From contig JBDUXZ010000011.1 of NCBI GenBank assembly GCA_039944855.1, forward strand, positions 1-64,000: 64,000 bases of DNA. Direction: 5' to 3'. Positions 56,562-64,000 of this stretch are shown here, piece after piece. The notes beneath the pieces were generated by a model. That model was not told the origin of the DNA, made no database searches, and worked only from the letters and a program-made list of their open reading frames with translations. Position 1 is the stretch's first letter. Each line of letters begins with the position of its first letter. The translations under genes were made by a program, and so were the position numbers. The stretch is from Rhodothermales bacterium (GTDB taxonomy: Bacteria > Bacteroidota > Rhodothermia > Rhodothermales > JANQRZ01).

Positions 56562-58856
56562 ATGAACGTCCGACCCGCCGCCCTGTTCGCCCTCTTCCTC
56601 GCCCTCGCCGCGCCCGCCACCGCGCAGGTCGACGCGCCCGCGCCGCTCGTGGTGATGAACCTCGCGGCGCACCCCGACGACGAGGACGGGCTGACGCTCG
56701 CGCACTACCGCTGGGCCGAAGACGCCGTCGCGTACTCGGTGATCTACACGCGCGGCGAGGGCGGGCAGAACGAGATCGGGCCGGAGCTCTACGAGAAGCT
56801 CGGCGCGATCCGCACGGCGGAGACGGAGGCGGCCGGGCGGCGGCTCGGCACGCAGGTCCGCTTCCTCAACTTCTACGACTTCGGCTACTCGAAATTCGCC
56901 GCCGAGGCGTTCGAGGAATGGGGCGGGCGCGACAGCGTGACGGCGCGGCTCGTCTACGTGATCCGGAAGCTGAAGCCGGACGTGATCTTTACCAACCACG
57001 ACACACTCACGGTCGGCAACACGCAGCACGGGCAGCACCAGGCCGTCGGCATCTCGGCCTACGACGCGATGGGCCTCGCGGCCGACCCGAGTTATCACCC
57101 CGAGCAGCTTGAGGAGCCGGGCGTGGACCTGTGGCAGCCGAAGCGGCTCTTCCTCCGCAAGTGGCGGTGGACGGGAGGCGAGGACGCGAGTGCGGACGTG
57201 AAGGTGCCCGTCGGCGACGTGATCCCCGGCCGCGACGTGTCGGCCGCGGATCTCGCCGTCGAAGCCGCCGCCGAGCACCGCTCGCAGGGCTTCGACAAGT
57301 TCGCCCCGCGTTTCCGACGCGACACGACGTACTTCCAACTCCTCCGCGCCGCGCCCGGCGTCCCGCCCCTCCCGCCGAACGCGACCGACCTCGCCGTCGG
57401 GCTCGTCCCGAACCAACACGCGGTCGACGCGGACCTCGCCTACCTCATCGACAGCGGGCGCATCGATTCGATGCTCCGTACGATCGGTTTGGTGCCCGAA
57501 GCAGACACCACGCTACCCGGCGACGAAGTAGCGGTCCACTGGCCACAGGACATGGCTTTCTACGACGACGGCCAACCCACGCCCGTCGAGATCACGTTCA
57601 GCGGCGCGGTCGATACCGTGATTACGGTGCCGGCGGACGCGTCGCCGGGCGGCCCCGTAGGCGTGCTCCGCATCCCCGCCGACGCGACGCCGACGCTCCC
57701 GAAGGACGCGCGGCAGTACGACCGCTTCCTCAGCGGCCCGCCGATCCAGTACACCGTCCGCGTGCCCGGCGATGCCGACGCGTGGTACACCGCCGCGCAC
57801 CTCCCCCTCGAGATCGCCCCGCCGCTCGCGATCGAGCCCGCCGAGGCCGTGCTCCGGCTCCGGCCCGGCCGCAACGCGATCCCCGTCCGCGTGCACGTCT
57901 TCGACGCCGCCGCGGACTCCGTCACGCTCGGCGTGAGCATGCGGGAGTTCGACCCGTTGGAGCCGATCTACACGCTCCAGAGCCGGACGTTCGCCGTCTC
58001 GGGCACCGGCTCCGTCGTCGACAGCGTCGCGCTCACGCTGGACCAGGCGGAGTTCGAGGTCGGGCCGCACACGCTCTACCTCAGCGCGGTCCCGCTCTAC
58101 GGCGCGGCGCGCGGCGCGCGGCGCGGCACGCCCGTCTACACGACGCAGCCCGCCCGCGCTCTCCCGCCCATCCTCCTCCCCGGGTCGCTGACGGTCGGCA
58201 TCGTCGAGAGCTACGACGACGCGACGGCGAATGCGCTCCGCGAGATGGGGGCGACCGTCGTCCCGCTCGACTCGACGACGCTGGCGGCAGGAGACTTCGA
58301 CGGCCTGCACACGGTCGTCGTGGACATCCGGGCGTACCTCGTGCGGAACGATCTGCGGCAGTACAACGAGCGGCTGCTCGACTGGGTGCGCGGCGGCGGG
58401 CATCTCGTCGTGACGTACCAGAAGACGTTCGAGTGGAACCCGCAGTACGACGACCCCTTCGACGCAGAGCGGAAGAACCCGGCGGGCTTCGCGCCCTACC
58501 CGCTGCTCCTCGGGCGCGACCGCGTGACGTACGAGGACGCGCCCGTCACGCTCCTCGACCCCGAGCACGCCCTCTTCCGCGCGCCGAACGCCATCACCAA
58601 CGCCGATTGGGCTGACTGGGTGCAGGAGCGCGGGCTCTACTTTCCCGCCGAGTACGACGACCGCTACACCGAACTCTTCGCGATGCACGACCCTGGCGAG
58701 GCCCCGCTCCGTTCGTCGACGCTCATCGCGGATGTGGGCGAGGGGACGTACGTCTACACGGCGCTCGGGTGGTACCGGCAGCTCGCGGCCTACAACCCCG
58801 GAGCGTACCGGCTCTTCGCGAACCTCGTCAGCCTCCCCCTCGTGGATGAACGCTAG
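56562..58856 (+). CDS. Exported PIG-L-family deacetylase with long C-terminal region
   Basis: A 764-aa exported protein. Signal peptide residues 1-22 (APATAQ). The PIG-L/LmbE domain lies at about 30-240: metal ligands H37-P-D-D in LAAHPDDEDGL and the His of TLTVGNTQHGQHQAVG. Such enzymes are zinc N-deacetylases of sugars. The remaining 500 residues are beta-rich domains plus a C-terminal ThuA/glutamine-amidotransferase-like part (LTVGIVESYDDATANALREM, VVVDIRAYLVRNDLRQYNER) , as in the longer Bacteroidota PIG-L proteins. Substrate unknown. Confidence 0.88.
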   Translation: MNVRPAALFALFLALAAPATAQVDAPAPLVVMNLAAHPDDEDGLTLAHYRWAEDAVAYSVIYTRGEGGQNEIGPELYEKLGAIRTAETEAAGRRLGTQVRFLNFYDFGYSKFAAEAFEEWGGRDSVTARLVYVIRKLKPDVIFTNHDTLTVGNTQHGQHQAVGISAYDAMGLAADPSYHPEQLEEPGVDLWQPKRLFLRKWRWTGGEDASADVKVPVGDVIPGRDVSAADLAVEAAAEHRSQGFDKFAPRFRRDTTYFQLLRAAPGVPPLPPNATDLAVGLVPNQHAVDADLAYLIDSGRIDSMLRTIGLVPEADTTLPGDEVAVHWPQDMAFYDDGQPTPVEITFSGAVDTVITVPADASPGGPVGVLRIPADATPTLPKDARQYDRFLSGPPIQYTVRVPGDADAWYTAAHLPLEIAPPLAIEPAEAVLRLRPGRNAIPVRVHVFDAAADSVTLGVSMREFDPLEPIYTLQSRTFAVSGTGSVVDSVALTLDQAEFEVGPHTLYLSAVPLYGAARGARRGTPVYTTQPARALPPILLPGSLTVGIVESYDDATANALREMGATVVPLDSTTLAAGDFDGLHTVVVDIRAYLVRNDLRQYNERLLDWVRGGGHLVVTYQKTFEWNPQYDDPFDAERKNPAGFAPYPLLLGRDRVTYEDAPVTLLDPEHALFRAPNAITNADWADWVQERGLYFPAEYDDRYTELFAMHDPGEAPLRSSTLIADVGEGTYVYTALGWYRQLAAYNPGAYRLFANLVSLPLVDER

Positions 58857-58878
58857 CATTGCTTATGGACCCGAGTGA

Positions 58879-59967
58879 GTGGAATCTGGCGAGCGGCCTG
58901 AAGGCTGCGTTCCTCCCCCTCGGAGGGGGAGGACAGGTGGGGGTCCGCTGCGCTTGAAAGACCGACGCCCCGCACCTCGAACGTGGCGGACCCCCCGCTC
59001 GTCCCGCAAGCGGGCCTCGCCGCCCCCCTCCGAGGGCGGCGAATTCGTAGCGCGTGGTACTGAGCCCGCGGATATCCGCACGCGGCGGCTGGCGTACGCG
59101 GCCCTCGCGACGGCGGCCGTGCTGTGGGGCGCGTCGTTCCTCCTGGGCAAGCTCGCCCTCGCCGAGGTCCCGCCGAGCTACCTCATCCTCTACCGCTTCG
59201 TGCTCGCCTCCGCCGTGATGCTGCCGTTCGTGCGCTGGTCCCGGCTCGCGTGGTCGCGCCCGACCGCGTGGCTGGTCCTCGCCTGCGCGCTCGTCGCCGG
59301 GCCGCTGATGTTCCTCGTGCAGTTCGAGGGGCTGGCGCGGACGACGGCGTCGAGCGCGGCGCTCCTCGTCGCGGCGGCCCCGCCGATGCTCGCGCTCGCG
59401 GCGGCGGTCTTCGACGGCGAGCGGCCGACCCGGCTGGCGTGGTTCGCGATCGGCCTCGCGACGGTCGGCGCCGTCCTGCTCGTCGGGCGGCCGGGGCCCG
59501 GGCGGACGCTCCTCGGCGACGGGCTCGTCCTCACCTCGATGGTCGCGGCGGTCGCGTGGACGCTGCTCGCGCGGCGGCTGTCGCGGCGGATCGGCGCGCT
59601 CGCGGCGACGGCGCTGCAGTTCGCCCTCGGCGCCGTCATCCTCGTGCCGGTCGCGTGGGTGCTGGAGGGGCCGCCGCCGCTCGCGCTCACGGGCGGAACG
59701 TGGGCGTCGGTGCTCGCGCTCGGCGTCGCGTGCACGGCCGTCACGTTCGGGCTGTGGAACTGGGGCATGCTGCACGTCGAGGCCGCGCGCGGCGGCGTGG
59801 TGGGGAACCTCGAACCGCTCATCGGCTCGCTCCTCGGGGTCGCGTTTCTGGGCGAGGTCCTCGGGCCGTACTCACTCGTCGGCGGCGTGCTCCTCCTCGT
59901 CGCGGCCGTACTCGTGACGCGGCCCGTACATCCGCGAGCGATCGCCCCGGCGGAGGCGGCCCCGTGA
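58879..59967 (+). CDS. EamA-type DMT-family transporter (N terminus uncertain)
   Basis: A drug/metabolite transporter with ten predicted helices in two EamA repeats. The core starts at about residue 70 of the annotated frame (RRLAYAALATAAVLWGASFL) and ends TRPVHPRAIAPAEAAP; second repeat near 195 (TSMVAAVAWTLLARRLSRRI). Between the first in-frame start (GTG 58879) and the core the frame runs through the dispersed repeat 58913-59043, giving about 50 atypical Arg/Gly/Pro residues. No ATG/GTG/TTG is in frame between the repeat and the core. Either the repeat inserted in the 5' end, or a non-standard start is used. Overlaps the next gene by 4 bp. Confidence 0.8.
   Translation: MESGERPEGCVPPPRRGRTGGGPLRLKDRRPAPRTWRTPRSSRKRASPPPSEGGEFVARGTEPADIRTRRLAYAALATAAVLWGASFLLGKLALAEVPPSYLILYRFVLASAVMLPFVRWSRLAWSRPTAWLVLACALVAGPLMFLVQFEGLARTTASSAALLVAAAPPMLALAAAVFDGERPTRLAWFAIGLATVGAVLLVGRPGPGRTLLGDGLVLTSMVAAVAWTLLARRLSRRIGALAATALQFALGAVILVPVAWVLEGPPPLALTGGTWASVLALGVACTAVTFGLWNWGMLHVEAARGGVVGNLEPLIGSLLGVAFLGEVLGPYSLVGGVLLLVAAVLVTRPVHPRAIAPAEAAP
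58913..59043. repeat. Dispersed repeat, copy 2, at the 5' end of the EamA gene
   Basis: CTCCCCCTCGGAGGGGGAGG, ACAGGTGGGGGTCCGC, then a variable middle and GCGGACCCCCCGCTCG followed by CCCCCCTCCGAGGGCGGCG. Matches 1-132 at both ends. An ATG at 58865 (MDPSEWNLASG) in another frame lies just upstream and runs out inside the repeat. Confidence 0.75.
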
Positions 59968-60983
59968 GCGAGTTCGTCCCGCCCCCCCGCTTCGACGGCG
60001 CCACGTTCGACACGTACCGCCCGCAGAACGACGCGCAGGCCGTGGCACTCGCCGACGCCGAGCAGTTCGCCGAGCGCGTCCGCGAGCGCTACACCGGCTC
60101 CGCACTCCGCCGCTGGCTGAAGTCCGACGCGGGGCTCCGCAGCGGGCTCTACCTCGTCGGGCCCGTCGGCACGGGGAAGACGCACCTCCTCGTATCGATC
60201 TACCGCGCGCTCTCGCCGGGCGTGCCGTGTGCGTTCCTCCACTCGTCGGCCCTCTTCCGCGCGACGGAGCACCCCGAGGCCTACGCCGAGCGCCTCGCCG
60301 AACGCTACCGCGTCCTCCTCATCGACGAGGTCGAGCTCGACGACCCGGCGAACGAGGTCCGCCTCATCAACGTGCTCAAGGCGCTCCAAAAGCTCGGCGT
60401 GACGGTGGCGGCGACGAGCAACGCCGAGCCGGAGAAGTTCGTCTCGGCGCAGTTCGGGCGCGACCGGCTGGAGCGGTTCATCTCCGAGGAGTTCCGGCGG
60501 ACGTACCACGTCGTGTTCGTCCCCGGCGAGGACTTCCGGCGCGGCCTCGCCAAGCCCGGCCGCGCGTGGGTCGGCCCGCTCGACGCGGCGGACGCGGCGA
60601 TGCGCCACGCCTACGAGCGGGCCGACGGCGAGGCGCTCTGGCTCGGCCGCGACGCCCTCCTCCTCCGCACCGCCGAGACCGAGCGGCAGGCGCTCGCCGC
60701 CGAGCTCACCGCGCCCGACCGCCTCTTTCTCGCTGGCCTCCGCGTGGACTCCACCGACGACGCGCTCCGCCTCCTCCGCGTGATCGACGACCTCTACACG
60801 CACCCCGCGCCGCCCGTGCTCTACTTCACGGCCGAGGCGCCGCCGGAGCGGTGGTTTCCAAAGGACCGAGCCGGCGCCGGGGTCGAGGCGGCCGTGGCGG
60901 AGAAGTTCGAGCGGACGGTGTCGCGGCTCCACGCGCTCTGCGCCGTGCAGCGCGTCGGCGCCGCCGTCCACCGCGAGCCGTAG
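59964..60983 (+). CDS. AFG1/ZapE-family ATPase
   Basis: A 339-aa AAA+ ATPase of the AFG1 (ZapE) family. Walker A GPVGTGKTHLLV (about residue 70), Walker B RVLLIDEVELDDP, sensor VAATSNAEPEKF, and Arg-finger-containing RDRLERFISEEFRRTYHVVF. In E. coli ZapE affects Z-ring stability; the mitochondrial relative assists membrane-protein turnover. The GTG start overlaps the EamA stop (GTGA), indicating translational coupling. Length fits the family. Confidence 0.92.
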   Translation: MSEFVPPPRFDGATFDTYRPQNDAQAVALADAEQFAERVRERYTGSALRRWLKSDAGLRSGLYLVGPVGTGKTHLLVSIYRALSPGVPCAFLHSSALFRATEHPEAYAERLAERYRVLLIDEVELDDPANEVRLINVLKALQKLGVTVAATSNAEPEKFVSAQFGRDRLERFISEEFRRTYHVVFVPGEDFRRGLAKPGRAWVGPLDAADAAMRHAYERADGEALWLGRDALLLRTAETERQALAAELTAPDRLFLAGLRVDSTDDALRLLRVIDDLYTHPAPPVLYFTAEAPPERWFPKDRAGAGVEAAVAEKFERTVSRLHALCAVQRVGAAVHREP

Positions 60984-61049
60984 GGGCGAGCGGCCACTTC
61001 GTGGTAGCGAGCCACGGCGTAGCTTGTCCCCTCTCCCATTCCGTCGCCG

Positions 61050-62501
61050 ATGCCCTTCTTCGACCTCCCGCCGTGGCTCGTCACCTTCGGCGTGCCTGCC
61101 CTCCAAGTCCTCGGCGTGCTGAGCGCGCTCGACGCCGTGATGCGGGCGCGGACACCGCAGGGCTCCACGGCGTGGGCCGTCGCGCTCATCGCGATGCCGC
61201 TCCTCGCGCTCCCGGCGTACTGGATCTTCGGCCGCGCCCGCTTCGAGGATTACGTCGAGGCACTGCGCGGCTTCAACACCGTCGTGAGCGAGCGGCTGAA
61301 GGCCGTCCGCTCCGGCCCCCTCGCCGAGTTCCTCGTCGACCCCGACGGCGATCCGGAGGAGGAGCGCGGCGAGCTCCACGCCTTCGACGAGCTCGCCACG
61401 CTCCCGCTCACGTGCGGCAACGACGGCCGGCTCCTCGTGGACGGGCACGCGACGTTCGACGCGATCTTCGCCGCCTTCGACCGCGCCGAGCACTACATCC
61501 TCGCGCAGTTCTACATCATCCACGACGACGAGATCGGCGGGCGGTTCAAGGAGAAGCTGATCGCAGCGGCGCGGCGCGGCGTCCGCGTCTATCTGATCTA
61601 CGACGAAGTCGGCTCGCACAAGCTGCCGAAGGCGTACAAGCGCGAGCTCGAAGCGGCCGGCGTCGAGGTGTCGAGCTTCAGCGGGCACCGGAGCCGGTTC
61701 AAGCGGTTCCGGCTCAACTTCCGCAACCACCGCAAGATCGTCGTCGTCGACGGGACGTGGGCGGCGATGGGCGGGCTCAACGTGGGCGACGAGTACCTCG
61801 GCCGCGACGAGAAGCTGAGCCCGTGGCGCGACACCCACGTCGCGATCGAAGGGCCGGTGGTGCAGGGCGTGCAGCTCTCGTTCGTGCGCGACTGGTACTA
61901 CGGCTGCGAGGAGATCCCCGAGGTGAGGTGGCAGCCGACGCGCGCCGACGCCGACCGCGAAGCGCTCGTCCTCGCCTCGGGCCCCGCCGACGACCTCGAG
62001 ACGTGCGGCCTCCTCTTCACCCACGCCATCGAATCGGCCGAGGAGCGGGTGTGGATCGCCACGCCGTACTTCGTGCCGGACGGGCGCGTGCTCGGCGCGC
62101 TCCAACTCGCGGCGCTGCGCGGCGTCGACGTCCGCATCCTCATGCCGCGGCAGTCGGACAGCGTGTTCTTCAAGTACGTCCCCTACGCGTACCTCCCCGA
62201 CGTCGAGCGCGCCGGGGTGAAGGTGTACCTCCACGAGCCCGGCTTCATGCACCAGAAGGTGCTCCTCGTGGACGAGGACTACGCCGCCGTCTCGACGGCG
62301 AACTTCGACAACCGCTCGTTCCGGCTCAACTTCGAGATCACCGTCCTCTTCGCCGACGCCGGCTTCGCGCGCGACGTGGCCGCGATGCTCGAAGACGACT
62401 TCGCCCGCTCGACGCAGATCACGCGCGCCGACATGGAGGACAAGTCCTACGCCTTCCAGGTCGCGACACAGGTGACGCGGCTCTTCGCGCCCGTCCTCTG
62501 A
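61050..62501 (+). CDS. cls: Cardiolipin synthase (bacterial type, PLD superfamily)
   Basis: A 483-aa membrane enzyme. One or two N-terminal transmembrane helices (about 8-60) followed by two phospholipase-D HKD motifs: NHRKIVVVDGTWAAMGGLN (about 228-246) and MHQKVLLVDEDYAAVSTANF (about 397-416). It joins two phosphatidylglycerol molecules into cardiolipin and glycerol. The PLDNT-like N-terminal GSTAWAVALIAMPLLALPAY is typical of ClsA. It is 66 bp downstream of the AFG1-like gene. Confidence 0.93.
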   Translation: MPFFDLPPWLVTFGVPALQVLGVLSALDAVMRARTPQGSTAWAVALIAMPLLALPAYWIFGRARFEDYVEALRGFNTVVSERLKAVRSGPLAEFLVDPDGDPEEERGELHAFDELATLPLTCGNDGRLLVDGHATFDAIFAAFDRAEHYILAQFYIIHDDEIGGRFKEKLIAAARRGVRVYLIYDEVGSHKLPKAYKRELEAAGVEVSSFSGHRSRFKRFRLNFRNHRKIVVVDGTWAAMGGLNVGDEYLGRDEKLSPWRDTHVAIEGPVVQGVQLSFVRDWYYGCEEIPEVRWQPTRADADREALVLASGPADDLETCGLLFTHAIESAEERVWIATPYFVPDGRVLGALQLAALRGVDVRILMPRQSDSVFFKYVPYAYLPDVERAGVKVYLHEPGFMHQKVLLVDEDYAAVSTANFDNRSFRLNFEITVLFADAGFARDVAAMLEDDFARSTQITRADMEDKSYAFQVATQVTRLFAPVL

Positions 62502-62507
62502 GCGTCG

Positions 62508-62573
62508 CTACTCGGTGAAGTCGAGCGTCGTGCCGTCGGCCTGCGGCAGCGGCGGTTTACCGCGCGGTGACAT
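62508..62573 (-). other. Short C-terminal-like fragment next to the haloperoxidase-like gene
   Basis: A 21-codon frame on the minus strand, ATG-started: MSPRGKPPLPQADGTTLDF then TE and stop. It looks more like the tail of a lost gene than an independent peptide. It directly follows the haloperoxidase-like stop codon. Confidence 0.25.
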
Positions 62574-62580
62574 CAGAGAC

Positions 62581-63843
62581 TCATTCAGGCAGCAGGTAGT
62601 TGCTCGTGATATGACTCATGATTCGCCGACCGAGGGCGAGGCCTTCGTCGGCCGCATAGCGGAAATGCCATCCGAGTTGGATGCGCGAGTCGGCGCACTC
62701 CTCGGCAGCAGCGCTGAAGCTCATGAACGCCCGCGTCGGCATTCCTTCGGGAGCAGTGGTGGGACTCATCGAGAAGGAAAACTCATCGCCGAACTCGTGT
62801 CCGAGTACGCCGAGCGAGGCCGCACAGGCCGTCGCGTGCGCCGACGCATAGTCCTGGAAAGGCGGCGTGGGGCGGAGCGGCTCCCAGTCGGCGGCCGGCG
62901 TGGTGGCGGGATTCCCGTCAGCCTCCGCCGCATGGATCGCGGTCACGGGACGCCAGTGGTCGTACTCGTACTTTGAGTCCCACACGGCGATGTAGCCGTC
63001 GTAGAGCGCCACGTTGAGCGTTGCGAAGAGGCGAGCGGCGTCCCAGACGTCGATGCCCTGCTCGGCGACGAGTTCGCGCGCGAGCCGGTTGACAGAGCCC
63101 TCGGCAAACTCCATCCACCACACGGCATAGCCGGTCTGTTCGTCCGTGCGCACGGTGCTGGTCACGCCCCCCTGCGCCTTCGCCTCGGCGTACGCCTCCG
63201 CATAGGCGGCGCTCTTCACCTCGGGCGGGGGAGGCGGACGGAACTGGTCTGGCGATGTCAGCGCGAAGGGCCGGGCATAGCGAAAGCCGGGTTGGAGCAT
63301 GAAGCTGTCCCACGTCCCCGTCGTCTGGTACCGGCCCGGTGCATCGCCGAAGGCGTATTCACCCGCGAAATCCCAACCGTCGCCTTCTCGGAGAGCCAAG
63401 ATGGCCGAGGCGCATGCGCGACCCAACGTTCCCGCCCGCGCCTTCCTGACTCCGGCTGGAATAGGAGCCAACCAACGGGTCAGCGCACTGTCCAGGCTCG
63501 ACCTCCGGTCGGGGTACTGCGTGACGAGCACCTCGTAGGCGGCCTGAGTCACGGCCGCGGTCGGATCAGCGTCGGTCTGCGCGGCGGTGCAGGCGTAGCG
63601 CGTGTACCGTGGCTCGATGGAATTGAGCGCGTCGTGCATGGCGAGGTGCATCATCGAGAACGCGCGGTGCCCCTTAAAGGTGAAGAACGAGTCCTCGGCG
63701 TAGGCGATCTCGTAAGCCACCTCGTTCCACGCTGCGACGACGCTTTCCTCGTCCACCGGGGCCGCGTTCGCGCGTGCGCTGGGATCGTTCGAGAGCGAGA
63801 CGAGGAGCGCGACACCGAAGAGCATCATGGGGCTGGCTTGCAT
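62581..63843 (-). CDS. Exported vanadium-haloperoxidase/PAP2-like protein
   Basis: A 420-aa exported protein. Signal peptide about residues 1-25 (PSARA). The vanadate/phosphate site motifs of the VCPO/PAP2 group are visible: SKYEYDHWRPVTAIH (Lys and Arg), FQDYASAHATACAASLGVL (SxHA in place of PSGH), and SRIQLGWHFRYAADEGLALG (RxxxGxH). Enzyme may oxidise halides or dephosphorylate; activity not resolvable. Unusually, its ATG is preceded by a strong Shine-Dalgarno AGGAGGT 5-6 bases upstream, unlike nearly all other genes here. Less GC-rich than its neighbours and preceded by an AT-rich block, hinting at transfer. Confidence 0.85.
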   Translation of the reverse strand: MQASPMMLFGVALLVSLSNDPSARANAAPVDEESVVAAWNEVAYEIAYAEDSFFTFKGHRAFSMMHLAMHDALNSIEPRYTRYACTAAQTDADPTAAVTQAAYEVLVTQYPDRRSSLDSALTRWLAPIPAGVRKARAGTLGRACASAILALREGDGWDFAGEYAFGDAPGRYQTTGTWDSFMLQPGFRYARPFALTSPDQFRPPPPPEVKSAAYAEAYAEAKAQGGVTSTVRTDEQTGYAVWWMEFAEGSVNRLARELVAEQGIDVWDAARLFATLNVALYDGYIAVWDSKYEYDHWRPVTAIHAAEADGNPATTPAADWEPLRPTPPFQDYASAHATACAASLGVLGHEFGDEFSFSMSPTTAPEGMPTRAFMSFSAAAEECADSRIQLGWHFRYAADEGLALGRRIMSHITSNYLLPE

Positions 63844-63882
63844 AGCTTACCTCCTCGAAATGGGTTCACATCCGTTTGAATG

Positions 63883-63894
63883 GTAAATATTTAC
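63883..63894. promoter_or_regulatory. GTAAATATTTAC palindrome upstream of the haloperoxidase-like gene
   Basis: A 12-bp perfect AT-rich palindrome, 40 bp upstream of the ATG at 63843, in the most AT-rich stretch of this end of the window. A possible operator or promoter core. Confidence 0.4.
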
Positions 63895-64000
63895 ATAGAT
63901 ATGGTCAAGTCGGCATCGCCCTGGGCGTGCTCGGCCTGGCACGACGGGGTGCGGTAGAACCAGCGGCTCTACGACCTGCTCGGCGTCGAGTCGGCGTGGT
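63895..64000. other. Right edge, unassigned
   Basis: About 105 bp at the end of the window. A short plus-strand frame MVKSASPWACSAWHDGVR ends in a stop, after which NQRLYDLLGVESAW reads open to the edge. This could be a broken or partial gene, but nothing can be identified. Confidence 0.25.

Overview
The window looks like a chromosomal segment from a GC-rich (roughly 70% by eye), Gram-negative member of the Bacteroidota/Rhodothermota, most likely near Rubricoccaceae or Rhodothermales. Evidence for this: a PorQ homologue; two secreted proteins ending in type IX secretion (T9SS) sorting domains of the form 'PNP...G.R...LPSGTY.YRL...'; a long Bacteroidota-type SecA with a large insertion; many lipoproteins; TAnnTT(T/C)G promoter-like motifs; and a near absence of Shine-Dalgarno sequences. 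Start codons instead tend to follow C/T-rich leaders. The assignment is inference from family content. No rRNA, CRISPR array, complete insertion sequence or prophage was seen. One tRNA (Thr, CGT) is present.

Layout. 1-6.7 kb: a dispersed repeat, glycogen branching enzyme, a secreted M6-like metalloprotease, two GlsB/YeaQ-type membrane proteins, a coiled-coil lipoprotein, a CAP-domain lipoprotein and a DUF421 protein. 6.7-11.9 kb: phosphohexomutase, S9 peptidase, OsmC-type peroxidase, a 42-aa membrane peptide and a lipoprotein. 12-20.3 kb: fhs, a TRIC/UPF0126 channel, a T9SS-secreted propeller protein, recN and three small membrane proteins. 20.3-31.3 kb: secA, porQ with two paralogous lipoproteins, a tyrosine-recombinase-like protein that has lost both catalytic arginines, a dihydrolipoamide acyltransferase (E2), an ECF sigma factor, a homologue of the Anabaena sensory rhodopsin transducer without a rhodopsin, and a histone-H1-like Lys/Ala-rich protein. 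31.5-38.4 kb: an Uup-type ABC-F protein, glgC, a glycogen debranching enzyme and a REC-histidine kinase. With glgB at the left edge, the window encodes much of glycogen metabolism in separate transcription units.

39.2-49.6 kb is a copper/silver-resistance island. A seven-gene minus-strand operon (Cys/His-rich exported protein, TolC, CusB, LTXXQ-type periplasmic protein, CusA, cupredoxin lipoprotein, 55-aa membrane protein) is followed by a DUF302 gene, a MITE-like element, a 20-cysteine four-helix copper-storage protein and a DUF305 membrane protein. An imperfect 21-nt palindrome just upstream of the operon is a candidate metal-responsive operator.

49.7-64 kb: a large GH81 beta-1,3-glucanase (PKD, CBM6, T9SS tail), tRNA-Thr, an ABC-ATPase remnant, M32 carboxypeptidase, M42 aminopeptidase, a PIG-L deacetylase, an EamA transporter whose 5' end runs through the same repeat as position 1, an AFG1/ZapE ATPase, cardiolipin synthase and a vanadium-haloperoxidase-like exported protein with an atypical strong Shine-Dalgarno. 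Several short palindromic or MITE-like repeat families lie between genes and are described individually.
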